The notes under the pieces: model-generated
Told to the model about the DNA's origin: nothing
Databases searched by the model: none
The model's input: only the letters and a program-made list of their open reading frames with translations
Position numbers and translations under genes: made by a program
Part shown: one piece after another, positions 1-7,559 of the stretch
How the letters are laid out: each line of letters begins with the position of its first letter
Numbering within the stretch: the first letter of the stretch is position 1
Assembly (NCBI RefSeq): GCF_001518815.1
Contig: NZ_CP013987.1
Coordinates: 2,998,501 to 3,062,500, forward strand
Origin: Pseudomonas oryzihabitans
GTDB lineage: Bacteria; Pseudomonadota; Gammaproteobacteria; Pseudomonadales; Pseudomonadaceae
Direction: 5' to 3'
DNA length: 64,000 nucleotides

Positions 1-894
1 GAAGGCCAGGCGCGGGCGGTACAGATCGATCTGCATGCGCGCAACATCAGCATGAGGTATCCCATCGAGCAGCCGCTGCTGGGCGATGCCGCGGAAACCC
101 TGCGCCGACTGCTGCCGCTGCTGGAGAGCAAGCCCCACGATGGTTGGCGCACGCGCATCGAAAAGAGCGTCGCGGAATCCTGGCACTCGATCAAGCAGCG
201 CGCCCTGGCGCCGGCTGATCCGATCAATCCGCAGCGGGTGTTCTTCGAGCTGTCCAGCCAGTTGCCACGCGACGCCATCCTTTGCGGCGACAGCGGCTCC
301 CACACCAACTGGTACGCCCGCGACATCCGCATGAGCGGCCAGATGATGGGCTCGCTGTCGGGCAAGCTGGCGACCATGGGCTGCGGCATTCCCTACGCCA
401 TCGCCGCCAAGTTCGCCCACCCGGATCGCCCGGTGATCGCCCTGGTGGGTGATGGCGCCATGCAGATGAACGGCAACGCCGAGCTGGTTACCCTGCAGCA
501 GTACTGGAAGAGATTCAGCAACCCGACCTTCATCGTCATGGTGCTCAACAATGGCGACCTCAACCAGGTGACCTGGGAGCAGCGCGCCCTGGCTGGTGAT
601 CCCAAGTTCGCGCCGGCCCAGGACGTGCTCGACTTCCCCTATGCGCGCTATGGCGAGCTGCTGGGCTTCAAGGGCCTGCGCATCCATCGACCGGACGAGG
701 TGGCGGATGCCTGGCAGCAGGCCTTCGAGGCGGATCGCCCGGTCGTGCTGGAGTTCGTCACCGATCCCAGCGTGCCGCCGTTGCCGCCACATATCAGCTT
801 CGAACAGGCGCGGGCCTTCCTTGGCTCCATCGCCAGCGGCGATCCGAACGGCTGGGACATGCTCAAGCAGGGTGCGCGGCAGTTGCTGCGCTAG
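1..894 (+). CDS. Thiamine-pyrophosphate-dependent enzyme (acetolactate synthase/pyruvate oxidase family), C-terminal part
   Basis: The reading frame is open from base 1, so the start lies outside the window and the ATG at 52 is internal (the codons before it read as a continuous ARAVQIDLHARNIS stretch). What remains is the end of the central domain plus the C-terminal TPP-binding domain. That domain has the GDGAMQMNG motif followed about 35 residues later by NNGD, which is the GDG-(x)n-NN cofactor signature of the family. The family decarboxylates 2-oxo acids or condenses them. The sequence resembles the stand-alone PoxB-like members of pseudomonads more than biosynthetic IlvB, but the substrate cannot be read from this fragment. 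The gene ends in TAG about 70 bp before a small membrane-protein gene. Confidence 0.85.
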   Translation, partial: EGQARAVQIDLHARNISMRYPIEQPLLGDAAETLRRLLPLLESKPHDGWRTRIEKSVAESWHSIKQRALAPADPINPQRVFFELSSQLPRDAILCGDSGSHTNWYARDIRMSGQMMGSLSGKLATMGCGIPYAIAAKFAHPDRPVIALVGDGAMQMNGNAELVTLQQYWKRFSNPTFIVMVLNNGDLNQVTWEQRALAGDPKFAPAQDVLDFPYARYGELLGFKGLRIHRPDEVADAWQQAFEADRPVVLEFVTDPSVPPLPPHISFEQARAFLGSIASGDPNGWDMLKQGARQLLR

Positions 895-965
895 CCCGGG
901 CTTTTCAGGCTCGCCAAGGCACGTCGAGGCGTATAACCTCGGCGGCCTGATAAAAAGCCTGGGGT

Positions 966-1289
966 ATGAGCATGCAGTTGCCCGAGCACGACCATTTCGA
1001 TCCGCCGCCACTGCGCTTGCGGCGGCCCTTTCTGACCTCCCTGACCGCTGGCGTGGGGACGCTCTCCGCACTCACTGGCCTCGCCGCGTTGCTTGTCGGC
1101 ACCGTGGCCTGGTTGCAGTTGCCGCAGGTGACGCCTTACCTGCCAATGGCACGCGAGACGGCCCAGGGTTTCCTGGGCGGGGGTATCCTGTCTTTGTTGA
1201 TCGGGCTCTGGCTCCGCCGACGCAGCCAGCACCGTGGGCGCTATCGCAACGCCCTGAGCCTGGCCCCGGAACTCAAGCGGCGGCGCTGA
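966..1289 (+). CDS. Small membrane protein of unknown function (107 aa)
   Basis: I do not recognise a family. The protein has a charged proline-rich N-terminus (about residues 1-25), a hydrophobic segment at about 26-52 and a second at about 70-88, followed by an arginine-rich tail. This suggests a two-pass inner-membrane protein with both ends in the cytoplasm. Its stop codon TGA (1287-1289) directly abuts the stop of the convergent rhomboid gene with no intervening base. The composition matches its neighbours, which supports it being a real gene, but the role is unknown. Confidence 0.6.
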   Translation: MSMQLPEHDHFDPPPLRLRRPFLTSLTAGVGTLSALTGLAALLVGTVAWLQLPQVTPYLPMARETAQGFLGGGILSLLIGLWLRRRSQHRGRYRNALSLAPELKRRR

Positions 1290-2159
1290 TCAGCGCTGGC
1301 GCAGACGCGCCAGCGCACCGCCCAGCAAGCCGGTAAGGCAGCCCAGCACCAGGCCGCCGACATGGGCGCCATTGGCGATGGAGCCGAAACCGAGCAGGTC
1401 GAAGACCCCGGTGAGGCAGATCAACAGCCAGATCAGCATCATGGCCACCACGCCGCGCGGCATGCGATAGGCCGGATTGGGTGACAGCCACTGGAACAGC
1501 CAGCAATGGCCGAGCAGGCCATAGAGCACGCCGGACAGGCCGCCGAACAGCGCCGGCCCGGTCCAGGCGTACTGCACGAGGTTGGAGCTGGTGGCGAAGA
1601 CCAGGGTCAGGAGCAGCAGCATCAGGCCGCCCTGACGGAATTCGATGCGCCGGCCCAGTTCCCAGAACCAGAGGGCGTTCATCGCCAGGTGCAGCAGGCC
1701 GAAGTGCAGGAAGATCGGCGTGACCAGGCGCCACCATTGCCCTCGGGACAGGCTGACGTCGAGATCGAGAAAGGCGATGTGCTCGGCATCGATCAGGCGG
1801 AATTCCTGCAGCGTCAGGTAATGGATCAGCGCCAGGTTGTCGCCCAGTTCGGTGACCAGGCCCAGGACCAGGGTGACAATGAGGAAAACCGCGGAGACCG
1901 GGCTGGCCTTGAGCTGCGCCAGCAGGCCGAAGCCGCGTGGCCGACGGGTGATCTGGACTTCGCCCTGGGGATCGCCATCGGGATAGCGCTCATAGAGGCT
2001 GCGGGTTTCCTCGACGCGCAGAGGGTCCAGCACCCAGACCACCTGGCTGTCGCCCTCTTCCACCACGCGATGGCGGATCTGCAGCCGGCGCAGCAGGCGG
2101 GTGAAGCCCAGCAGATCGCGGCCCAGCGGCACGCGTAGCACGGGTTGCGGCTGGTTCAT
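1290..2159 (-). CDS. Rhomboid-family intramembrane serine protease
   Basis: This 289-residue protein has a soluble N-terminal domain (about 1-85) followed by six or so membrane helices. The rhomboid catalytic dyad is visible: serine in GGLSG (Ser209) and histidine in NGAHVGG (His266). The helix-2 motif HLAMNALWFWELG (about 157-169) is the conserved oxyanion/structural region. Rhomboids cut single-pass substrates within the membrane; the bacterial substrates are mostly unknown. The ATG overlaps the TGA of the upstream metallophosphoesterase by 4 bp, so the gene is probably translationally coupled to it. This makes a nadK-phosphoesterase-rhomboid operon, an arrangement I associate with Pseudomonas. 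Confidence 0.93.
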   Translation of the reverse strand: MNQPQPVLRVPLGRDLLGFTRLLRRLQIRHRVVEEGDSQVVWVLDPLRVEETRSLYERYPDGDPQGEVQITRRPRGFGLLAQLKASPVSAVFLIVTLVLGLVTELGDNLALIHYLTLQEFRLIDAEHIAFLDLDVSLSRGQWWRLVTPIFLHFGLLHLAMNALWFWELGRRIEFRQGGLMLLLLTLVFATSSNLVQYAWTGPALFGGLSGVLYGLLGHCWLFQWLSPNPAYRMPRGVVAMMLIWLLICLTGVFDLLGFGSIANGAHVGGLVLGCLTGLLGGALARLRQR

Positions 2160-3115
2160 CGGCCCTCCTCGCGCTGCACGTCGATCCAGACGAACTTGTC
2201 CGGGTCGATCTGGCGCTCGTCATCGAGGCGATAGGCGACCAGCTTGCCGTACTTGACCGCGCTGTAGTCCAGACAGGCCAGGTTGGGCCGCAGGGGTTCG
2301 GGATGACCATCGCGCCAATAGTGACCGACGAACAGCAGCGGCTCACCTTCGCCATAGCAGAGCAGCCCGGCCTTTTCCTCGTCGCTCAGACGCTCACAGG
2401 CGATTTCCGCCGGCAAGGCATCGGGCTGGAAGACCACGTCGCCGTAGGTCTGGGGATCGCTCTCCCAGAACTTGGTGCGAAAGCGCGCTCGCACATAGCC
2501 ATCGCTGCCGGTGAGGCGCAGACCATGGGGCAAGGGCAGTGACACACCGTTGAGCAGTCGCGAAGCGACCCGACTTGGCAGGCTGCCGGCGATGATGGAC
2601 TGGCGCACGAAATCCTCGTCGATGCAGGCATCGGGATAGTGATGCAGGAATTCGTCGATCAGCGGCTGATCCCAGCAGGCGTGGACGATGCGGAAGTGGC
2701 CGAAGTCCTTGCACAGCGGCAGGGTGTACAGCCAGCGCAGGTGGTCCTGCCACTCCTGGGGATGATCGGCGAAGGCGGCCAGGGTCTCCTGGATCAGCTG
2801 GCGGTGCCGGGGCGTGTGTTCACGCACCCAGGTCTGGCCGGTACCGGGACTGGCCGGGGTGTGCCAGGCCAGGGCGTTGAGTTCGTGGTTGCCGAGGATG
2901 CAGTGGGCATGACCGCCCTCGACCATGGCGCGCACTCGGCGCAGGGAGCCGCGGATGCGCGGCCCGCGGTCGACCAGGTCGCCGAGAAAGATCGCCTGGC
3001 GCTCGGGATGCTGCCAGACGCCGTCCACCTGCCGGTAGTCGAGGCGCTCCAGCAGCAGGTCCAGGGTATGGGCGCAGCCATGGATGTCGCCGATCAGATC
3101 GTAGCCCAGGGGCAT
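2156..3115 (-). CDS. Calcineurin-like metallophosphoesterase
   Basis: This 319-residue protein carries the metal-binding signature of the calcineurin/PPP-type phosphoesterase superfamily in order: GDIHG near residue 10, GDLVDRGP near residue 46 and GNHE near residue 76, with further histidines downstream. The family hydrolyses phosphomonoesters or phosphodiesters using a two-metal centre. The substrate is not evident here; protein serine/threonine phosphatases and ApaH-like hydrolases share this core. It sits between nadK and the rhomboid gene. Its ATG shares one base with the nadK TGA (TGATG), and its own stop overlaps the rhomboid start, so the three genes form a tight operon. Confidence 0.9.
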   Translation of the reverse strand: MPLGYDLIGDIHGCAHTLDLLLERLDYRQVDGVWQHPERQAIFLGDLVDRGPRIRGSLRRVRAMVEGGHAHCILGNHELNALAWHTPASPGTGQTWVREHTPRHRQLIQETLAAFADHPQEWQDHLRWLYTLPLCKDFGHFRIVHACWDQPLIDEFLHHYPDACIDEDFVRQSIIAGSLPSRVASRLLNGVSLPLPHGLRLTGSDGYVRARFRTKFWESDPQTYGDVVFQPDALPAEIACERLSDEEKAGLLCYGEGEPLLFVGHYWRDGHPEPLRPNLACLDYSAVKYGKLVAYRLDDERQIDPDKFVWIDVQREEGR

Positions 3116-3999
3116 CAGTCGTCTCCCAGCCGACTGCCCCAGCCGAGCTTGGTCCGGCAGATCTCGTAGTAGTTGTGATCCAGCGGATGGATCAGCCTGA
3201 GCTTGTGGGGCTTCTTCTGAATGGTCACGGTATCGCCGGGTGCGCAGGTGAAATGATTCTGGCCATCACATGAGACCTGCGGATAGATCGTCATGTTCGG
3301 CGATACCAGGATCGACAGGGTGCTGTCGCCGGACACCACGATGGGCCGGCTGGACAGGGTGTGGGGGTACATGGGCACCACCACGATGGCATCCAGCTTG
3401 GGATGCATGATGGGGCCGCCGGCCGACAGCGAGTAGGCGGTGGAGCCGGTGGGCGTGGCGACGATCAGGCCATCGGCGCGCTGGCTGCAGACGAATTGCC
3501 CATCGATGTACAGCTCGAACTCGATCATCCGGGTGGACTTGCCGGGGTGCAGCACCACGTCGTTGAGCGCATCGCCCTGGCCGATCATCTCGCCGCCGCG
3601 CTCGACGAAGGCGTCGAGCAGAAAGCGCGTCTCCATCAGGTACTGGCCGTCGAGCACCTCGGCGACCTTGGTCTCCAGCTCGTCGGGACGGATGTCGGTG
3701 AGAAACCCCAGCTTGCCACGGTTGATGCCCAGCACCGGCACCCGTGGACGGACCAGGGCGCGGGCGGCGCCGAGCAGGCTGCCGTCGCCGCCGACCACGA
3801 TCACCAGGTCGCAGATCTCGCCCATGAGCTTGCGCGACACCGTCTGCAGACCATGCCCGGGCAGCACCTCGGCAATGGTGTTTTCCAGGATGACGTTGCA
3901 CCCGCGTTGCAGCAGAAAGGTCTTGAGCCGGCGGATGGTATCCAGCACCTGGGTGCTGCCGAGTCGACCGATGATGCCGATGTTACGAAAGGAGTCCAT
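3115..3999 (-). CDS. nadK: NAD kinase
   Basis: The product phosphorylates NAD to NADP in the cytoplasm. The 294-residue protein has the nucleotide-binding GGDGS motif in VIVVGGDGSLLGAAR (about 65-78), the NRGKLGFLTDI stretch, and the conserved TPTGSTAYSLSAGGPI segment. I chose the ATG at 3999, giving MDSFRNIGIIGRLG, rather than the upstream start at 4077, because it gives the normal family length and N-terminus. The gene is first in an operon with the metallophosphoesterase and rhomboid genes and diverges from the DUF1853 gene across 136 bp, which must hold both promoters. Confidence 0.97.
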   Translation of the reverse strand: MDSFRNIGIIGRLGSTQVLDTIRRLKTFLLQRGCNVILENTIAEVLPGHGLQTVSRKLMGEICDLVIVVGGDGSLLGAARALVRPRVPVLGINRGKLGFLTDIRPDELETKVAEVLDGQYLMETRFLLDAFVERGGEMIGQGDALNDVVLHPGKSTRMIEFELYIDGQFVCSQRADGLIVATPTGSTAYSLSAGGPIMHPKLDAIVVVPMYPHTLSSRPIVVSGDSTLSILVSPNMTIYPQVSCDGQNHFTCAPGDTVTIQKKPHKLRLIHPLDHNYYEICRTKLGWGSRLGDD

Positions 4000-4135
4000 G
4001 ACGCGCCGGCGGCCCCGTTGACTGGATTGGGCGGAAAGTATGGGCGAAAGCCCGTGGCAGCGGCAAACCGCCTCCATCCGACCACGGGTCGCCCGAGGTG
4101 ATCCGCAGGGGCCTCGCCTGGCCTATGCTGGCACC

Positions 4136-5020
4136 ATGACGCCCTTCGCCGAGCTGCACGCCCTGCCCCGCCGCCTGAGCCAGCCCCAGGTGCGTGCGCT
4201 CGCCTGGACCCTGGTCGCTCCGCCGCTGCTGACGACCACCGATACCCGTCATCCGCTGCGCGCCAGCGACTGGGCGCGCGAGCCGGCACGACTGGCCGAC
4301 TGGCTGCGGCAACAGGACGCGGCGCCCGCCGAGCTGGCCGCATGGCTCGCCCAGGGCAGCGACCGCCGCCTGGGCCGGCAGTATGAAAGACTCTGGCAAT
4401 TCGCCCTGGCGCGCGCACCTGGCGTACGGCTGCGCGCGGCCAACCTGCCCTTGCGCGAAGGCGAGCGCACCCTGGGTGAACTGGATCTCCTGGTGGAGGA
4501 TGCCGAGGGCGTTCATCACCTGGAGCTGGCAGTGAAGTTCTACCTGGGTGAAGGCCCACCGGACGCGCCGCGCTGGTTGGGTCCCGGCGGCGAGGACCAG
4601 CTGGCGCGCAAGCTCGCCCATCTGCGCCAGCGCCAGCTGCCGCTGTCGGCCACGCCCCTGGCCCAGGCCAGTCTGGCGGCGCTGGACATAGCGCCCCCAC
4701 GGGCAGCGCTGTGGATGGGTGGGTATCTGTTCCAGCCACTCGCCAATCCCCTCCCCTGGCCGACCGGCGCCCTGCCACCCCCACAGCCCCAGCTATGGTG
4801 CGAGCGAAGGCTGATGCCTGAGGGGCACTGGGAGGTGCTGCCCAAGGGACATTGGTTGGCGCCAGCGGTGGCCGACACCCCCTGCCTGCCGGTGCCGGAG
4901 GACGAACCGATCTGGCCGCAGCTGCTGGTGCGCCGCGACCTCGCGGGTGAGGAGGAAGCCCGCCTGTTCCTGGTGCCCGAAGGTTGGCCAACTCAGTCTG
5001 CCGCCAGCCTGGCCAGCTGA
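4136..5020 (+). CDS. DUF1853 family protein
   Basis: This 294-residue soluble protein matches the uncharacterised DUF1853 family as I know it: an N-terminal helical part, then a segment rich in charged and hydrophobic residues including ELDLLVEDAEGVHHLELAVKFYL (about 119-141). The E-D...E-x-K spacing there resembles a PD-(D/E)XK nuclease core (inference). I chose ATG 4136 because residues before it in the longer frame look like non-coding divergent-promoter sequence. The 3' end overlaps the convergent deaminase gene by 28 bp. Confidence 0.75.
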   Translation: MTPFAELHALPRRLSQPQVRALAWTLVAPPLLTTTDTRHPLRASDWAREPARLADWLRQQDAAPAELAAWLAQGSDRRLGRQYERLWQFALARAPGVRLRAANLPLREGERTLGELDLLVEDAEGVHHLELAVKFYLGEGPPDAPRWLGPGGEDQLARKLAHLRQRQLPLSATPLAQASLAALDIAPPRAALWMGGYLFQPLANPLPWPTGALPPPQPQLWCERRLMPEGHWEVLPKGHWLAPAVADTPCLPVPEDEPIWPQLLVRRDLAGEEEARLFLVPEGWPTQSAASLAS

Positions 5021-5916
5021 GCCTCCAGCGCACGGCGACCCTGGAGGCCGCCGCTGTGGATCAGCACCAGGCGACTGCCCGCCGCCACCGCGCCGCGCTC
5101 GATCTCCTGCCACAGGGCGAGCCAGAGCTTGCCGGTATAGAGCGGATCCAGAGGGATGCCCGTCTGGTCCTCGAACGCCGCCATGGCCCTGGCCAATTCG
5201 GCGTCGATCCGACCGAAGCCGCCGCGACTGGCATCCACCAGGCGCCAGTTCGAGGCGGCCTGCCCAGCCAGTAGCGTGTCGAGAGTGCCCTCGACGCCAT
5301 GCCCGGGTGGCACCGCCAGGCCACCTACCACCCGCCAGCCGGCAGCGGCGGCGCGGATCACCCCGGCCAGGGTGGTGCCGGTGCCGGCGGCCAGCCAGAG
5401 TTGCTGGCAATCGGGCCAGCCCAGCACGGCGAGGCCCCGGCGCACGTCCGCGACGATTCCCGCGCAGGCCTGGGCGGCTCGCTCATCGCAACCGCCCTCG
5501 GGAATGGGCAGCAGGTGTGGATAGCGCACCTGCCAGGGCTGCCAGAAGTCGGCGTCGTGGCGACGACGATAACCACCATAGCCTAGCCAGTGCAGGGTCA
5601 TGCCACTGTCCTGGAGATCCTGGACGGTAGGCGTCAGGCAGGCTTCGCCGCGCAAGAGGCCGACGGTCACGAAGCCCTCCTCCCGTCCAGCCGCCGCCAG
5701 GGCGTGCAAATGGTTGGAATGGGCGCCGCCCAGGCTGATCAGGCCACGGCCCTCACCCCGCGCCAGGCATTCGCGCCAGGGCCGCAGCTTGTAACCCTTG
5801 TTGCCGTTCTGGCCGGCCGGGCGCTGATCCAGGCGCAACACGGCGAGACGCAGGCCACGCGCGGCCAGGGGTGCAAGATGCACCTCCTGAAGCACGGCGG
5901 GTGAAGGACAGGTCAT
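4993..5916 (-). CDS. PLP-dependent 1-aminocyclopropane-1-carboxylate deaminase/D-cysteine desulfhydrase family protein
   Basis: This 307-residue protein belongs to the fold-type II PLP enzymes. The lysine expected to form the Schiff base lies in NGNKGYKLRPW (about residues 37-47), followed by the SLGGAHSNHLHALA substrate/PLP-phosphate region (about 62-75), and AGTGTTLAGV later binds the PLP phosphate. Family members deaminate ACC or release H2S from D-cysteine; the exact substrate cannot be decided here. The gene overlaps the 3' end of the DUF1853 gene tail to tail. It lies 17 bp downstream of the coiled-coil protein gene on the same strand, so the two may be cotranscribed. Confidence 0.85.
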   Translation of the reverse strand: MTCPSPAVLQEVHLAPLAARGLRLAVLRLDQRPAGQNGNKGYKLRPWRECLARGEGRGLISLGGAHSNHLHALAAAGREEGFVTVGLLRGEACLTPTVQDLQDSGMTLHWLGYGGYRRRHDADFWQPWQVRYPHLLPIPEGGCDERAAQACAGIVADVRRGLAVLGWPDCQQLWLAAGTGTTLAGVIRAAAAGWRVVGGLAVPPGHGVEGTLDTLLAGQAASNWRLVDASRGGFGRIDAELARAMAAFEDQTGIPLDPLYTGKLWLALWQEIERGAVAAGSRLVLIHSGGLQGRRALEAQLARLAAD

Positions 5917-5933
5917 CGGAAGAGCCGTAGGGA

Positions 5934-7247
5934 TCAGAGCGCGACCGCGTCGCCACCGCTGTCATCGCCGCGATGCTCGGCGCAACGGGTCGAGCGCAGG
6001 GGATCGAACTGGGCGGGATGCTCCACGCGGACCACTGGCCGGCCGCAGCGCTCGCCGTCCACCTCGGCCTGGCACACCGGCTGCTGGTGATGCTCCAGCC
6101 AGCGCTGGTACTGCTCCCGGCTGACCTTGCAGTGGTCGGCGACGAAACCCAGCGGATCGGCGCTGAAGCGCGGAACGTCCTGGCGGCTGAGGATGAGGTG
6201 CCCGGCACCCGGCTGGAAGGTGACGAAGAGGATGCCCTGGCGAGCCAGGCGCTCCAGCTGACCCTCGTTGCTGTCGCCGACCAGTTGGGCGCAGCGTTCG
6301 CGCAGCTGGCGGATGTCGTCCTGCAACTGGCCGTCCAGCTCGTCGCGGTACTTGAGCTCTACCTCGCGGATGGTCAGCTGGTTCTTCAGCTCGCCTACCG
6401 CGGCGGCTACCCGGGCCTCGCTTTCGGCCTCGGCCTGGATGCGCAGCGCCTCGATCTTGTAGAGGGCGTTTCTTTCCAGGGTGTGCATCTGTTCGTTGAG
6501 TTCTTCGCGCTGCTGACGAGCCAGCTCGTGCTGCTGCTCCAGGTGCTGGGCCAGGGCCGCGTAGCGCACCTCCAGCTCGGCCTTGGCGGTGCGCAACTCG
6601 TCGGCGTCGCGTTGCAGGCGCGCCAGGTCTTCCTGGTGCTGACGGGTCAGGGTGAGCAGGCGGGTGCGCTGGCCGGCGATCAGCTTGTCCAGCGCCTCCT
6701 GATGCTCCTGGGCGAGGATGCGGCGGACCCGTTCGAGACGGGCCTCGACGTCGATGCCGTCAGCGGCGCTGGGATGGTATTCGCCGGCCAGCTCGACCTC
6801 GCCATCGCGGGGCGCGACCAGCCCAAGGCAGTCACGGATCGCCTGCCAGTCGTCGTGTTCGGCATCGCTGCGTGGATCCCAGAGATCGCCCTGGTGCCAG
6901 GAAAGGGGACATTGGCTGCGGCTGGCCAGCCGGATTGGTCCGGCGCCCAGATCGGGACCAACGCCGCCGCGCTCGGCCAGCTCCCCCAGCGGCAGGTCCC
7001 ATTCCGGCAGCGGACTGCCCTGGGCATCGAAGGCCAGCAGAAAGAACACCGCGGCCTTGACCCGGCGATGGTCATCCAGCAGCAGATAGACGAAGCGATG
7101 GCGCCGTCCGGCACAGTCGAGCAGTCCCTGCTCGCCCTGCCAGAGCGCCTGGAAATCGGGAAACAACAGGGCGCGGTTCACGCCCTGGTCGCCGAACCCC
7201 AGCACCACCGGGGTCAGTACCGCCTCTTCGTTCAACGTCTCTGCCAT
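5934..7247 (-). CDS. Coiled-coil protein of unknown function
   Basis: The protein is about 437 residues. Residues about 1-165 form a globular N-terminal domain, about 170-330 form a long coiled coil rich in E, Q, R and L, and the C-terminal part carries cysteines (CQAEVDGERCGRP, later CAEH) that could bind a metal. I recall such proteins being annotated in pseudomonads as chromosome-partitioning-like, but I see no Walker motif, so I do not adopt that name. Two starts are plausible: ATG 7247 (MAETLNEE), used here, and ATG 7277 (MWDRQSTR), which has a weak GGA before it. The real start is uncertain. Confidence 0.7.
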   Translation of the reverse strand: MAETLNEEAVLTPVVLGFGDQGVNRALLFPDFQALWQGEQGLLDCAGRRHRFVYLLLDDHRRVKAAVFFLLAFDAQGSPLPEWDLPLGELAERGGVGPDLGAGPIRLASRSQCPLSWHQGDLWDPRSDAEHDDWQAIRDCLGLVAPRDGEVELAGEYHPSAADGIDVEARLERVRRILAQEHQEALDKLIAGQRTRLLTLTRQHQEDLARLQRDADELRTAKAELEVRYAALAQHLEQQHELARQQREELNEQMHTLERNALYKIEALRIQAEAESEARVAAAVGELKNQLTIREVELKYRDELDGQLQDDIRQLRERCAQLVGDSNEGQLERLARQGILFVTFQPGAGHLILSRQDVPRFSADPLGFVADHCKVSREQYQRWLEHHQQPVCQAEVDGERCGRPVVRVEHPAQFDPLRSTRCAEHRGDDSGGDAVAL

Positions 7248-7559
7248 CTGTAGCCGCGTGCTCTGTCGATCCCACATGAATTCCGAGGCTGGCGCCAGGT
7301 GCCCGCTTGGGCATGGGCATGCCAGGGTCGAAGCGACCGGACAGGCCCCTACCGCCAACCTCCAGGCGACGACGCGCTCGTGCTGCGTCCCGCCCGACGT
7401 CTCCGAAACGCCAGGCCCCCACCCGGCGCATCAGGACGGCAGCTTAGCCAATCCTGGTCGACGGGATGGAAGAGAGACCGGACATTGGGACGAGGGTCGG
7501 CCCAGAGAAGATGTTATGCGGAGCGCGTCACAGAAATCATCCCTGATTGCAACGAAGAG
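7248..7559. other. Gene-free interval between the coiled-coil gene and fadH
   Basis: About 310 bp lie between the start of the coiled-coil gene and the stop of fadH on the same strand. Short frames in it have no recognisable motif or convincing ribosome binding site. I see no strong terminator. It presumably contains the promoter of the coiled-coil gene. Confidence 0.5.

Noticed and set aside
3115-4077. Longer NadK start at 4077
   Set aside because: The 26 extra residues do not fit the family N-terminus and would leave little room for the divergent promoter.
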